Assembly (NCBI GenBank): GCA_013397455.1
Contig: VYZB01000117.1
Location: 1,770,055-1,834,054, forward strand
Length of the DNA: 64,000 nt
Direction: 5' to 3'
Origin: Crotophaga sulcirostris
Lineage: Eukaryota; Chordata; Aves; Cuculiformes; Crotophagidae
Shown here: positions 37,223 through 50,337 of the stretch, piece by piece
Layout of the letters: each line of letters opens with the position of its first letter
How positions within the stretch are numbered: the stretch's first letter is position 1
Notes under the pieces: generated by a model
What the model saw: only the letters and a program-made list of their open reading frames with translations
What the model was told of the DNA's origin: nothing
The model's database searches: none
Program-made: the position numbers and the translations under genes

Positions 37223-38313
37223 CATAGAAGTCTGATACTTCATTAATGATGCAAAGCAGAGAGCTGCTTTTCTTTCCTAAGAAACAGCCTCAGATCACAA
37301 GATTTTCAAAATTAGAACCTAAAATCTGAAAGTCTGAGATTTATTCCCTCCCTGTTGACCTTAATGAATAAATCCTAAGAATTAATTTTAAAATTTGGTG
37401 TCTGGGGTGAAGAAGCCTTACTTCTTCAGAATGCTGTCTCCAAAGATTACTTTTTTGTGGAAAAGCTGTAAGAATTTCTGAAACTGTGATGTATTAATTT
37501 TCCAGCAATCAAGCTGCACTGAAAATAGCAATGAAAACTGACATTTGACAACAGTATCCACATTACATTATTTAGTGCTGACATTAAACAAGTAATATCT
37601 TTTGCTGCCAAAGCCCTGTATTGCATCTATCAAGCACTTTTCAGGTTCCCTATGCAGTCAAAATGCTAATCAAGTTAAACAGTAACTGTGCACATCCTGA
37701 TTTAACGTTTGCTTTGATTTCAGTACCTGCAAACTCCACACTCAGTTATTAGCACTGAAGTTCAAGGTACTACATGGTGACAAAGGAGAGGAGGACAGAG
37801 GCCACAAGAACCCAGTTATAAAAATGAAGGATCAGCTAGCAAGGGTCTAGAAATCAGCTCATTTGGACACAAGTTAAACAAAAAACCCAGAGGCAAGATG
37901 AATTTTAGGGCACACCGGCTTCCAATTTGCAAGATTAAATAATGAAATAACTATTTTTTTTTCTTCTGCATAAACTAAGTCAGCCTCTAACCTCTGAATA
38001 CTACTATTAATATTATTATGCTACATTAATATGCAGTACAATAGTTTTTCACTATTTCGAAGACTGCAGGAGTCTGGTGGTAAATAATTCATTTTACAGA
38101 AGACAACATTAAGAAAGGGGTGGCAAGTAACACACTCTACACTATACAATAAGACAGAAGTATCTATTAAGGTAACTCTTTCATCCTCAGGATACTGCAG
38201 CATGTTAATGTTCCCCAGTGAACATTCAAAGTCTCAGCCCAAACACAGCACAAAACCACAGCATACAGCCCTAGCTCCTGGACAAGCATCACAAATGGTA
38301 TTCTGCTTAGAAT

Positions 38314-38718
38314 TATAGAATCATAGAATGGTTTGGGTTGAAAGGGACCTTAGATCATCCAGTTCCAACCTCCCTGTCGTGGACACAGACATCTGGATCA
38401 GGTTGCTCTGAATCCTATCCAGCCTGGCTTTGAACACCTCCAGGGATCGGACATCCACAGCTTCTCTGGGCAACCTGTGCCAATGCCTCAGAATCCTCAC
38501 AGGAAAAAAATTTCTTCCTAATATCTCATCTAAATTTCCCCTCTTTCAGCTTAAAACTGTTCCCCCTCGTCCTATCCCTGCACTCCCTGATAAAGAGCCC
38601 CTCCCCAGCTTTCCTGTAGGCCCCCTTTAAGTACTGGCAAGCTGCTCTAAGGTCTCCTCAGAGCCTGCTCTTCTCTAGGCTAAACAAGCCCAATTTTCTC
38701 CGCCTGTCCTCGTATTGT
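38314..38718 (-). mobile_element. CR1 LINE, 3' end
   Basis: A minus-strand CR1 3' end. On the + strand it begins with the tail TATAGAATCATAGAATGG, then GTTTGGGTTGAAAGGGACCT, GGATCAGGTTGCTCTGAATC, CAACCTGTGCCAATGCCTCA and the reverse-complemented ORF2 C-terminus, ending near CGCCTGTCCTCGTA. It has the same layout as the copies at 12.6 and 16.5 kb. Small indels break the frame. Confidence 0.95.
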
Positions 38719-41700
38719 ATCCTTAGAACAGAAACCGCAGAAAATCCAGATTGGCCAGGAATGCCTTAGCAGCTGAACCATCGCATTTCTGCAGGCTCTC
38801 CAGATACAACAGGAAGAATCTGCACCACCTGTTTTCAGTGTAATTAACACCTTCGTTATAGTAATTCGCTGATAAAACGTGGTAAGGCACAGCACAGCTC
38901 TTTGGGGCCGTAAATGAAATTCTTGGAGTTGGCAGATGCTACCTCAACAGGGCTGTCTGCTCCCACAGGCAAATATTTTGCTACCCTGATTATTAAACTC
39001 CACAAGCCCCCACAGGGGAAAGTCATGGCCATCAAAGCAAATCCCATAAGGATCTCTATCTATTTTAGAACTAATTTATGTATTCCCCATCAAGAAGTAA
39101 CACCATGCTTTCACTGGCAACTGTTTGGTTGTTGATCTCAAAACACTCCCAAAGTGTGGGTGTAAGAGGAATACTGCTAAGAGCCAGAGCAAAACTCAAC
39201 TTGTATCATAGGACTTGTTAGAGAGAATGATCTTGCACTTGGTCTAAGTATCCTTTTTTTTTTACGTGAACATCGATTAAAGAAAAGAAAATAGTCAAAC
39301 GCTGAAGACAAGTGTGTCTAAGTATTTGAAATAATCTGACATATAAAGTATTACCAGTTTTTCTTCAGTTAGGCTTCAAATAAGAAAAGGCAGCCTGAAG
39401 CCAGAGACATGGTAATTAACATATTTAACGAAGACTAAAGAAGGGAAGAGTTTATTAGAGAGTGCCTCTCACTGCCCCATAGTAATCCACTGTCCTGCCA
39501 CAAGAAAGAAGGAAATAAAATTCTCAGCATTGCCCAGAGAATGAAGCTAAGGCTGTGGGTGGGATAAAAGACAAGCTGTGTTTTGGGGAAAGGTGGAGAG
39601 GCAGAAATAAACCATTCTGAACAGGGAAAATAAGATGCCATCTTAAAACCTAAGAGAAAGAAGGAAACCCAGCATCACTTAGAATATTTCTCTGACATTT
39701 GGCAGGGAAGGATTGCTCCCTGTGATATCTTATAAGAGTGGGTAAACACAAATATGCCTATGTTTGTAAAGATAAGAAATTCAAGTCCATCCTCTTCATG
39801 GGAGACTTCACCTTTGGCCATCAGACTTGGTCTGGAAGATCAATGTAGCAACAAAAAGTTTTTTCTGATCATCGTCCAGACCATCACATGCCCAACAGGA
39901 TAACTCTCCCTATGAAAGAAGTGCTATCTTGGTTTGTATTTCTTACAGCTAACCTGCACTCCACTAATCATCTTAGTTTTTCTTCACAAGGAAAAAGGCA
40001 GCGATGAAAAGACAATGCAAAGAATTTTAAGTTTGATGCCATCAGTTTTTGTATTCCTTTCATTTAGATTAAAATGTCATCCAGGACGCAATTCTGAAAT
40101 ATTATAGTCTAAATAAACTAGAAATTTTGACTGGAATATGCAAAGTCATGTCTTAACTATGGAATAAAAAGTATCAAATACAACACAAAACACAGAAACC
40201 CCCTCTCTTTTTACAAGATCCACTCTCATCTTTCACAGATATTAATAGTGGAGATGGGCGTTTTCTCAAAAAGAAGTAAAGAATAAGAGATCTAGTTTTT
40301 ATTATTATTATTATTATTTTGGAAAGAACTCAAAATTAGAAATCAGTGGCTCATTTTTGAACTGTACATTCATGACATCCTTTCTTTTCCTGATATTTTC
40401 AGAATACATTAGCTCAGCAGTATCTGTAGTTTACAGTAGCAATTAGCATCCTGGGGAGTCAGTCGCAAATAACAAATTCACAAACAAAGTAGACTTGATC
40501 AAGTGTAAAATTAAAAATAAGGAGGAGCTTGCATAATCTTAGAAGGGCAGAACAGCTAAGAGAAGTCCTTGCTCCAGGCAAGGATTAGTCTATCAAAATT
40601 ATGGTCAAATATTTAACCACACTTCTTTTTCCTTAATAGTTTAAGAAATTAATGGAAGTTAATCATATAATTAAATAATAACAATATTATGGCCTGTCTA
40701 ACAATTAAATTGGAATCATAATCACCACACTGAACATCAAGATGCCCTTGCAAGTTTTTCATTACAGTAGGAGAGGGTACAGAGGAGATGCTCTTAACCA
40801 TAAATGCACAGGCAGACAAAATAGTGGACAACATTGTATAGTTTCTGGGAATGAAATCCCAAAGCCCAACTGTTCTTGTCCCTAAAAGTAAAAATATGGT
40901 AGGAAGGTCTTCTGTCACTACACTATTAGATTATTAAACCAACAGCAAGTAAAAATCAGCCCATCTACTAATTCTTACACATAAGATGGAAAGGGGCAGC
41001 GCAGAGCTGCACTCTTATCCTCTGCTTACTGAAACCTGCACTTAATTAAATTAAACACCAGGATAATTTTAGTTTAACCAGGTTTTTCTCAGATAGTGCC
41101 CCAATGTCACACCTCATTATTGCACACTGTATATCAGGCTACAGCAACTGAATCAAGTCCCACATATTTAGGTTTTTTTTCAAATGGCAATGGAGGAAGA
41201 GGATAAACAGAGAGGAGAAGGCAGAATTTCATTTATTTTTTCCAGTCCATGAAAACCAGAAAAGAGACTTCCTTAGGAAGAATGTTTTTAACAGAATTCA
41301 CTATGAAACACAGCAGAGCCCAGACTATAGCATTTCTGACCAGCAGACTGGCTTCCCCAAGAGCAGGCTGAGAGATGTTTTGCTATCAGGGGGATACCTT
41401 ATAGGATTTAGTTGGTTGGGGTTTTTTTTGTGAAGCTTTACCCCTATTTTATGTAACTAAGTACTTTAATGAGCATATTGATAAGGAGAAAGTCATTTGG
41501 AAGAATAGTCCATAAAGTCTAGCGGGAGGCTTGTCGTGGTAAGTTTCTTTTACCTAGGAAGTGCTGAAATTCTGACAAAGAGCAAAACTTGCTTGAAAAA
41601 AAAAAAAGAACAAAAAGAACAAAGACAGATATGAGAGAATCATCTAAGCTTGTCAGAAAGACAGATAACATTGTCTGTCTTGGAAAGAGTTCTACTCAAG

Positions 41701-44700
41701 CAGACCTTGCAAATTTAAAGGAGACTCACAAGTGCAAAGTTACTTACATCCTTAAACAAGATGAGGCAGTTATTGAAGTGCTATGATTTGCTTTGCATTC
41801 CTGTTTAAAAGTTTCCCTTCACAATATTCTGTTGAAAGAAAGCGAAGGGCTCTGAAGCATTATTTTCCTTACATTTGTGAGAAAAAGCTTTTGTACCCAA
41901 CACTGGTCAAGACCCACAATATTTCAGGACGGCAAAGCCCTCTTAGATTACTGATGTCATACCTGAAAGCACTGGGAACAATTCCACAATAGCAGATATA
42001 ATAGATGCAGTCTTAAAAGAGAAAAATCAAAGCAGCATTCGTACATCTTTTTTTTTCCCCCATGAACACTAAAACAGTCACTAATTAGACTTCATAACAC
42101 TCCTCCCAGCTAGGTAACAATCATCATTACCATTTTCTAGTTAGCTAACCAAGGAGATTCACTCACTTATTAGAAGTTAAAGGGTCTATCTCGCCACATT
42201 GCAACTCAAAAGAACAGAGGACATTGCAGCCTGAAGAGCCTCAATCCACTGGGTGACAAGAAAAGATACAATTAGCAATGCGTTTAATCTGATCAAAGAG
42301 AGACATTCCTATTGGACTCCCCTGCTACGGCTCAAGATGCTGCTAATCTCTCCTCTTTGTAAGAGCAAAACTGCAGTGAAAAGAAACAATTTTCTACAAG
42401 CAAGTCCTAAACACAATAGTGCAAAAGATATTTTTGCTGTGAATGCAATGTTTCGAGCAGCCTCTTTATTCTTAAGGCAAAGGGTTAGTATTTCAACAAT
42501 CACAAGCAGAGAAGTAGATCTGTGTTCAAAATGAAGAGATCTCATGCCTTAACATACAGGAAAGCAGATGAGTCACTTTAAATTACAATCAAGGTAACAA
42601 TAATCCTACAGCTAAGTCTTGAAAACTGAAGAGATATTTCCAAAGCACTTCCATAAATTTTCATAAGGGGCATTTCTACCACTTAAACGAACACAAAGCA
42701 AGGGATCAATATTACAAGGGTTTCTGTATTTGACAAGAGAGATTTAAAAACTCTCCACTTCCTTCTGCATTTCAGCTCAACCTATTTGAATTATCATTGT
42801 CCCCACTGTCTTTCAGCTACATAGAATAATGATATGTAGAACTTCTAATTTATCTAAATATTTGCAAAGTTTTATTATTTGCACAATTTTATGCAAGGTA
42901 TGCATCTTAAGGGTATTTAAATCATATTTATGAGATAAAACAGAACTGATGGAGAGCTATAAATCCATGTCATTCACAAGGAGGTATTTTAATTTCCCAG
43001 AGCTTTGGATTGACCAGGTTTGACTTGCCAAGAAAACTCAGTACTGGGCAGGTGCTTCAGTCGCTGGCTACAAAAATACCTTCACGTCACATTTTTTCAG
43101 CCTCCAGACTTCATTTTAAATCTCTGCAAAGTCTTCAGAAAACAAAGTTGGGCTGACGGTCAAATCAAAAGCCTGAAAGAAACTGGAATATCCTGTTACT
43201 GGAAACAGCGTAAACCCTCCCGTATGTTGTTAAAACAACAAACTTTCACCACAGACTGCTCCACTCAGTACGTGTTTTGCACACCATTCGGGACATGACC
43301 CAAAAAGGCAGCTGGTCCATCTTGACTGCGGCAGGGAGCTCGCCAGTGTGAGGCATGAATTCGTGCTTTCGGTTCAAGTGTCCCTGCTTCAGTCTGTCAT
43401 CTTCTGGCTAAGACCGTGATACTCTTATGAACAAGGAGACAGCTCACAAGCTGACTTGATAAATTGTACTGATGGAAATTACATATGTGGAAACACATAT
43501 TTTCTCTTTTGGCTACGTCTCCTAATTTTTCTACCTTCCCCCTATCATATGTTTTTTTCTATTTATTTTCTTCCATATGCTTCTATGTAATAGAGAAAGC
43601 ACAAATAAACTAAGAAGTTCAAAAAAGAAAAGACATCTCTCTATAATTACAAATTCTGTTGTGTGATGCTTTCTTTCTGGTAAGCATTTGAGGGAACAGA
43701 TTTTATGAACAGGTTCCATTAACAATAATGGGACAAGTTTCAAAAGCAATCCAAGCTGGCGTACTTCAGAAGTGCAAAGGCTTCAGTTACAGGCTGCAGG
43801 CATTTTTTTTCTTTGCTTTGTAATAACTAAGACCAAAATCTGCAGTTTTCCAGCCTGCTTCACAGTGTAATACAGTGGCATTGCCTACGTCCATACTGAC
43901 AAGTGCCTACACCATAAATCTCTACCCAGGCACACCAACGACATAGCGCTGCAGCAAAAAAACACGTATACTTTCCAAGCAGTGTCAATTTTTTTCTCTC
44001 TAACACTGCTGGTTCATTAACTCTGTATGGCATTTACTGAAATGCTCTGAGTGAAAGAAACTAGCCAAGAAAAGTTAACTGATGTCAAAAAGTACATTTC
44101 ATTTGGTATAGAAAAGACGGTACAGAAGGGCATGCAAACTATCAGCACACCCCAGCTTAGTCATTTCCATAACATGAAACAAAAGAATGTCAGTAGTAGG
44201 TTTTAGCTTGCTTCTCACTAGGCAATAGTTTTGGATCCCCAAATGCCTTGTGAACAAGTAGGTAGGCACATAAGTGCATGAAGGTTCGTCAGGCCAATGG
44301 AAAAGATACCCCAGAGGTGTTCACAACCCTTGGATTCCCCAGAGATGCCGCAAGCATCACTTACAAAAAATGTATGATAGCAATCCAAATCATAATGTCA
44401 CAGGTTTTATTTAAACCATGAGGTCTTTATAAGTTCTCTCCAATACATCATTCAAGTGGAGAAAGGAATTAATAAGTTTTAGCTAATAGGATTAATGAAA
44501 CCATTCTAATCCAAATTTATAGTACAGAGGCATTAATATGATGTATTTTTATGTGGGATTGAGCATCTGATTTCCACTGGATTTGCCCCATTAGAGAGTT
44601 GAACAAGAGGAGCCGAAGGCTGCACCCAGACCACTGCCTGATGAACCCTCACCATCCTCGTGGCTTGGGAACAATGGTACATATGAACTTCTCAATGAAC

Positions 44701-45711
44701 TCTCTTAGATAGCATAAATTTTCCTGTAGTTTGGAGAGAGGGACAAGGTTCTTGAACAACATCTATTTATATGAAGGGACTGGAGAGAGAACAAAAAGTC
44801 AATTTTTGCTGGATGAAAACAAGCCAACCTATTGCAAATGAAGCACATACTTCAAAGCCTTCTCTGTGTCAGACAGCCTTGCACGTTACTTTTACCTTAG
44901 ACTTGCTCAGAAATCTGAAATGGGATTTGTCTTTTCATGCCTGCTATAGACTTGACAATACAGAAAAGCAAGCACTGATTAAAGGCATCTTTATTCCACT
45001 TAACCAAGCACTTTAGAGGCTCCATCTGTGTCCGATTTGCTCTTACCAAGAGTTACTGATGGATTTCTAAGAGAAGTCCCCATTTTTGGACACACCAAAG
45101 CACAGAGGTACAGAAGCATCAGGGATCTCTTGTCCCAACTCTGCAGGGTGTCAACATTTGTTGACTGTGATCTCCTCAATCTCACAGCCACTACCCAACC
45201 CTGGCCTTGAAATCTATCACATCCAGCTCCCTCCTCCTTTCCGAGGTGTCCAAAACAATAACCATGTTCTTAGGTCAAAGACCCTTTCCTCTACTTCACC
45301 ACACATCTTTTATGTAGTACACAGTGGTTTAGTGCAAGGCATTCACCATTCTCCATTTTTGAGTCACCTTGTCCAGTACTTTTTTCCCTCTGGCCAATTA
45401 AACTGATGATCTTCTCTATTTAAGGCTCTACTTTAAATATGCAGAGTGCTAGAAAACAGTTACTTTTGATAACATAGCTAGACATAATTTTTTTCAACTA
45501 TTCAGGGTATGCAAATCTACTGAATTTTGCAGTAGCTTGTATACCAGATCTCTGCTTTACCAACAAACATCTCCAGTGTTCTTCAAAGAGTTTAATATTT
45601 GAAATTGAAAGGTGATGATTTGCTTTTATTGTTAGAACCTGTTCAAGAACCTCAGATGCATTCTCATCATACTGAACGAGACAGGTAGAACCATGCTAGC
45701 AACAAGCATCA
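38719..45711. other. Unique AT-rich sequence, one small microsatellite
   Basis: No gene, RNA or transposon is supported. A perfect (ATT)6 microsatellite lies at 40301-40318. Open frames such as 41589-41786 begin in an A-rich tract and show no family features. Confidence 0.45.
40301..40318. repeat. (ATT)6 microsatellite
   Basis: Six uninterrupted ATT units, preceded and followed by T runs. It is likely length-variable between individuals. Confidence 0.9.
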
Positions 45712-47385
45712 GAGAATCATAGAATCATTAAGGTTGGAAAGATCTCCAAGATCATCAAGTCTGACTGTTAGCCCAGCACCATTGTGCCTACTAAAACATG
45801 TCCCAAAGTACCATGTCAACACATTTTTCGAACAACTCCAGGGACGGTGACTCTACTGCTTCCCTGGGCAGCCTCTTCCAATGTTTCACCACTTTTTCAG
45901 AAAAGAGGTTTTTCCTAATATCCAATCTAACCTAAACTGCCTCTGGTGCAACTTGAAGCCATTTCTTCTCATCCTTTCACAGGTTACTTTGGAGAAGAGA
46001 CCAGCACCCACCACACTACAACCTCCTTTCAGGTAGTTGTAGAGAGCAATAAGGACTCCCCTCAGACTCCTCTTTTCCAGATCAAACAATCCCAGTTCCC
46101 TCAGCTGCTCCTCATAAAACTTGTTCTCCAGCTCCTTCTCCAGCTTCATTGTCCTCTGGACATGCTCCAGCCCCTTAATGTCTTCTTGTACTAAGAGGCC
46201 CAAAATCAAACACAATATTTTAGGTGCAGCCTCACCAGCACTGGGTACACAGGGACAATAATTTCTGTGGTCCTGCTGGTCATACCAGTTATGGTACAAG
46301 CCAGGATGCTATTGGACTTATAGGCCACCTGGGCACATGGCTGGCTTATCATATTCAGCTGGCTGTTGATCAACACTCCAAGGTCCTTTTCCACCAGGCG
46401 GATTTCCAGCCACTCTTCCTCAAGCCTGTAGCACTGCACTTTGACTGAAGTGTAGGACCCAGCATCTGGCCTTCTTGAACCTCTTACAATTGACCTCAGC
46501 CCATCGATACAGCCCATCCAGATCACTCTGTAGATTCTTGCTGCCCTCAAGCAGATCAACGCTCCCACTCAATTTGGTGTCATCTACAAACTCGCTGAGG
46601 GAGCGCTCAGTCCCTTCATCCAGATCATCGATAAAATATATTGAACAGAAATGGCCCTAACAATGAGCCCTGGGAAACACCACTTCTGGCCAGCCTCAAA
46701 CTGGATTTAGCTCAATTTCACCACAAGTCTCTGAGCTCAGCCATCAGGCCATTTTTTTTACCCAGCAAGGAGTACACCCGTCCAAGCCATGAGCTACCAG
46801 CTTCTCCAGGAGAATGCTGTGGGAGACCGTGCCAAACATTTTGCTAAAGTCCAGGTAGATAACAACCACAGCCTTTCCTTCATCCTCTAGGAGGGTCACC
46901 ATGTCATAGACAGAGATCAGGTTCATCAAGCAGGACCTGCCTTTCAGGAATCCATGCTGGCTGGGCCTGATCCCCCAGTTGTCCTGCACTTGCCTGGTTG
47001 AGTGCAATCAAGATGAATGACTCCATAATCTTCTCCAGTACTAAGGTCAGGCTGACAGGCCTGTAGTTCCCCAGATTCTCCTTCCAGCCCTTCTTGTAGA
47101 TGGGCATCACAAGCCTTCAGTCATCTGGAACCTCCCCTGTTAACAAGGACTTAAGTAATGTGATGGAGTGGCTTGGCAATTGTCTCCACCAGCTTCCTCG
47201 TTATTCTCAGAGGAATTCCATATGGCCCCATAGATGGCAGCAGGTTGTTAATGGCTTCCTCCTGGATAATGGAGAGGTTATTCTGCTCTCCCCCCCTGTC
47301 TTCTACTGTAACTCACTGTAGCTCTCCCTTAATCGACATAGAGAATTTTTCAACAATATACTGAGGATGAGGCAGATACTGCTTT
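45712..47385 (-). mobile_element. CR1 LINE, about 1.7 kb, longest copy in the window
   Basis: A minus-strand CR1 reaching from the tail (AGAATCATAGAATCATT on the + strand) back through the whole 3' half of ORF2 into the reverse-transcriptase fingers. The order on the minus strand is: the PIYKKGWKENLGNYRPVSL block (about 47105-47050), the palm motif A region (DFSKMFGTV near 46851-46824), motif C as FVDD (about 46590-46576), the thumb with an [19 protein letters not shown] block, and the [16 protein letters not shown] block. The 5' limit near 47385 is uncertain. It belongs to a different CR1 subfamily from the 12.6 kb copy, with a tail block reading AAGGTTGGAAAGATCTCCAA. Several frameshifts inactivate it. 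Confidence 0.95.
45886..47110 (-). pseudogene. CR1 ORF2 reverse transcriptase, broken in several frames
   Basis: The polymerase part of the 45.7-47.4 kb CR1 is spread over at least four minus-strand open frames (about 47110-46904, 47007-46744, 46568-46206 and 46299-45886), so it carries several frameshifts. The fingers block IYKKGWKENLGNYRPVSL and the palm segment VIYLDFSKMFGTVSHSILL are clear. In motif A the catalytic first Asp is kept, but the second position of the usual FD pair is Gly. Motif C is FVDD. The thumb and C-terminal blocks follow. The endonuclease domain is absent. Confidence 0.9.
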
Positions 47386-48136
47386 TGAAAAGCAGAGGAT
47401 TTGCTTAAGTCTGCTCAGTAAATTTCAGAAATGTTATCATTAAAAATTAAAATTAACTTTCAGTTGCTTGGGCTCCATACTCTCTTTCAAGTGTTTTTAA
47501 ATGCAGAGGTCTGATTTCCATAAAAATTCTAAATTTTTGCTTAAGGGATATTCCTATAGGATTGCCAAGTCTCCCTTTAAATTAATCTCTCCTCCTTTCC
47601 CTTCCACTGTTGTATTTATCATTACTGAGCTTATTAATTTTCAAAGGTTGCCCTTCTTCACAAAAGCTATATAGGAAAGAATTGGAAGGTCGAACCATGC
47701 CAGGTAATATAAATTGGGCAAACAATTTCCTTCTCTATCCATATCTGCCAAAATACAAAAAAAATCCCTTCTTTATGACTTCAGGTACTGCTGTTGATTT
47801 AGAAGTGAAGTAAAAATCGTTCACTAGCATTTTAACAGACATAAGGAATGGCAAGTTGGCGCGGATGCTTCTTTTTAGTTGCAACTGCTAGTCCTTTTGG
47901 CTGGCCAAATACGCTTTTCACTCCTGTGGAGGCAGAGAAATCTCCTTGCTGGCCCCTTTTCTACAGAGCAAAGCAGTACAAACCAAGTGGAATCCCGTGA
48001 CTTCCAAGATTCAGTCAATTTTGAGCACCCTGCCAGTGATCAAAACCAAATGGTTTCCTACTAGAAATATCAGCTGCTGCACTGAGCTAAGTATCTTCCC
48101 CAGTTCATAACAATCAATGTAAAAATACTGTTGTGC

Positions 48137-48160
48137 AAAAGAACATTNAAAAGAACATTT
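48137..48160. repeat. 11-base direct repeat flanking an undetermined base
   Basis: AAAAGAACATT occurs at 48137-48147 and again at 48149-48159, separated by the only N in the window (48148). An exact repeat abutting a single N is the pattern left when two overlapping contig ends or conflicting reads were joined without being merged, so one copy may be artificial. Confidence 0.8.
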
Positions 48161-48176
48161 AAAACATTTTAAATAA

Positions 48177-48200
48177 TATATAGTTTAAAAAAACTATATA
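48177..48200. repeat. Perfect 10-bp inverted repeat with AAAA loop
   Basis: TATATAGTTT at 48177-48186 and AAACTATATA at 48191-48200 are exact reverse complements around a four-base AAAA loop. It can form a hairpin or cruciform. It is AT-only apart from one pair and lies less than 30 bases from the N. Confidence 0.85.
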
Positions 48201-50129
48201 AGCAAACTTTTTTTTCCAGAGGAACTGCAAAAGCTAAACCAAGAAGAATCTATTGTACTACTACAAACAAATTCTGCTTAACCCTTAAGGACTTTAAAGG
48301 TATTTGAGCTGTGGGTGATGGTGCACTACATAATTATGGATATAACCTGAGCTGCAAGATCTATTTGCTTGTGCTTATTTAATAGTAAGAAAAATAATAT
48401 TTCTGTCTAGTATTCTGTTCAAAAGCAGGTGAAGAACTTTTAGACAAAGTTGAAAAAATATGTATTAGTCTTCAGGCAGAAATCACAATGTGAAAACGTT
48501 CTCCTCAGAGGGAAAATTCAGAAAGGTTCAATGCTGCAGTCAAGGAATTAGGATGGAAACATTCATGCAATCCTAAATGTGAAGATTTTTGCAGTGCTTT
48601 TTGTAATCAGTGTGGATATACTTAAGTAAAATCTAATTTTCCAGGGAAATCATAAATGCCTCATTTTCATGAGAAGCCTGAGGGAGACTCTATGTACCAG
48701 AGATAATACAGAGATTATATCAGGCATAGAAGGCAATATCTTTGGATATAAATAACATGTGGAAGTACAGATGCAATTTCATCAAATATCACATCCCTAG
48801 AATACAGATAAGACTACACCTCCTTCTTAAGATACGTTGAGCATCTTTCTGGTACATTTTGAGGGCCCTCATTATAGCAGGGTTCAAAATTGTCCTGCCT
48901 GCCATGTTTTAAAACATGTTTCTCACCTGCAAGGTGGTAATGTGCTTTCTCTGGCCAAGCTTGAATTGCTTTGCAAAATAGTACATTGTGCTGGTAGGTT
49001 ATGAAGTGTTTTATATCCCAGCTTTGTATCCACAGTTTATAGCTCAGTTCACCTCTGTAGCTATGAGGCTGAATGCCTCAGCACTTGGCTAGGAAGCACC
49101 ATGAGTACCTGCAGCTTTTCCTAATGTGGTTTTATTCCTCTCAAGAGAGGACTGAAAGAAACCTTTGCAGTAAGTGAAAGTCTACTGGCAAATGCTCTTC
49201 GGCCCAAAGTTTACACAAATTTCAAGAGATCTAAATATTTCCACATTTTATGAATACTAAAATAAACAGCCATTAACTGAGCACAAATACAGATATTTTG
49301 TCCATCATTAATAAGGACAGTCTCCATTATTTCAGATAAAATATTGATAATTTTCTTCACCCTTCCCTGTCAGAGAAAGTTTGTAGCCCAACTGTTTTTT
49401 CTTTCTTTTTGTATCTTCAGAACCTCTATGATTACCTTTGACATTTTTAGCTAGAACCTGAATTAAGGATGTGGAGGAACTAGAAAGTTCTGAGTACAGT
49501 TTCAGAACCTGGCAAAGGTATCTTGGAAATAATAGATCAGCCTCTAAACCAGCAACTGAGGAAGTGGTAGAAATCCCATTGCTAGATCTCAAGAATAAAT
49601 TAAAAAACAAATCCCTAAGAAAGAAGTCAGTTTTCCACCAACCAGCCGTTTTTTGTTGCAGAGTCTCAAAGTTCAGTTCCCAAAAACTGATAGAGCTCCA
49701 AATTTAATTACTTGCATTGATATCCACTCTCTAGCTAAACAAAACGTGATTTCCACTAGCATCCTGCTTCTCGGGAGACTCTTAACTGCCTGGCTAGTGG
49801 ATGGCCTGAAACATAACTCCACCAGGGTCTCCTTATAGCAGCACATTATACAGAGAGAGCACTTGGTATATGCAGGTATACAACCAGCAGAAGGGTTAGG
49901 GCGCTCATCCAGGAAAGGAAATCCATATTTAATCACATGTGCCATTGCCTATTTCTTTAGCACAGGCAAATCTTGCTTTCATCTCTATAACATTACAGAG
50001 GTCAAACTTTCTTCTCTTCCTCTTATTGGTCTTGGAGAAGGGACAGTGGGTGGCAAGGACTACCTGAGTTGGTAAAACAGATTTTATGTTCTTATTTTAT
50101 TCACTATCAACTGTCAAGCAGATCTGCTA

Positions 50130-50337
50130 ATGAGAAGACAGAACAAACTAAAGGAGATAACCAAATTTGATGCAAGTTTACTTCTAAATATTACTTTTGA
50201 GTTTTGTACTAAAAGACAATACGATAATGGGGCGTGTTCATTTTTGGAGGGGAGACTGTGCTCAGTTCGACACTACAAGAAACTGAGAGACTTGGAAGTG
50301 ATAAATCTGGAAGGCTTGGTAGAAACTAAAATTAAAG
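50130..50337 (+). other. Open frame ending at a splice-donor-like site
   Basis: From the ATG at 50130 a frame of 69 codons remains open to a strong donor-like word, AAAG|GTAAGG, with the GT at 50338-50339. The frame closes a few codons later. The predicted peptide is charged, with a basic start (MRRQNKLKEITKF) and an end rich in Leu, Glu and Lys. I recognise no domain. A pyrimidine-containing acceptor-like stretch precedes it near 50085-50120. It could be an exon of an unknown gene or long non-coding RNA, or chance. Confidence 0.15.

Larger units (their letters stand above)
32787..38313. other. Unique sequence with a tandem duplication and a signal-peptide-like segment
   Basis: No gene is firmly recognised. 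The stretch holds a 16-base A run (33534-33549), a signal-peptide-like open segment followed by a donor-like GTATGT (35592-35668) and a diverged 64-base-period tandem duplication (37106-37222), both reported separately. The remainder is AT-rich single-copy-looking sequence. Confidence 0.45.

Noticed and set aside
41589..41786. 65-codon Lys-rich open frame
   Set aside because: It begins in an A-rich slippage tract, and the basic composition follows from that; no family resemblance.
43455..43500. Kazal-like words (TDGNYICGNTY) that might pair with the 35.6 kb signal-peptide segment
   Set aside because: The order and spacing of Cys, Gly and Tyr do not fit a Kazal domain and no flanking cysteines are present.
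45946..46847. Several + strand open frames of 60-80 codons
   Set aside because: They are antisense shadows of the minus-strand CR1 reverse transcriptase.
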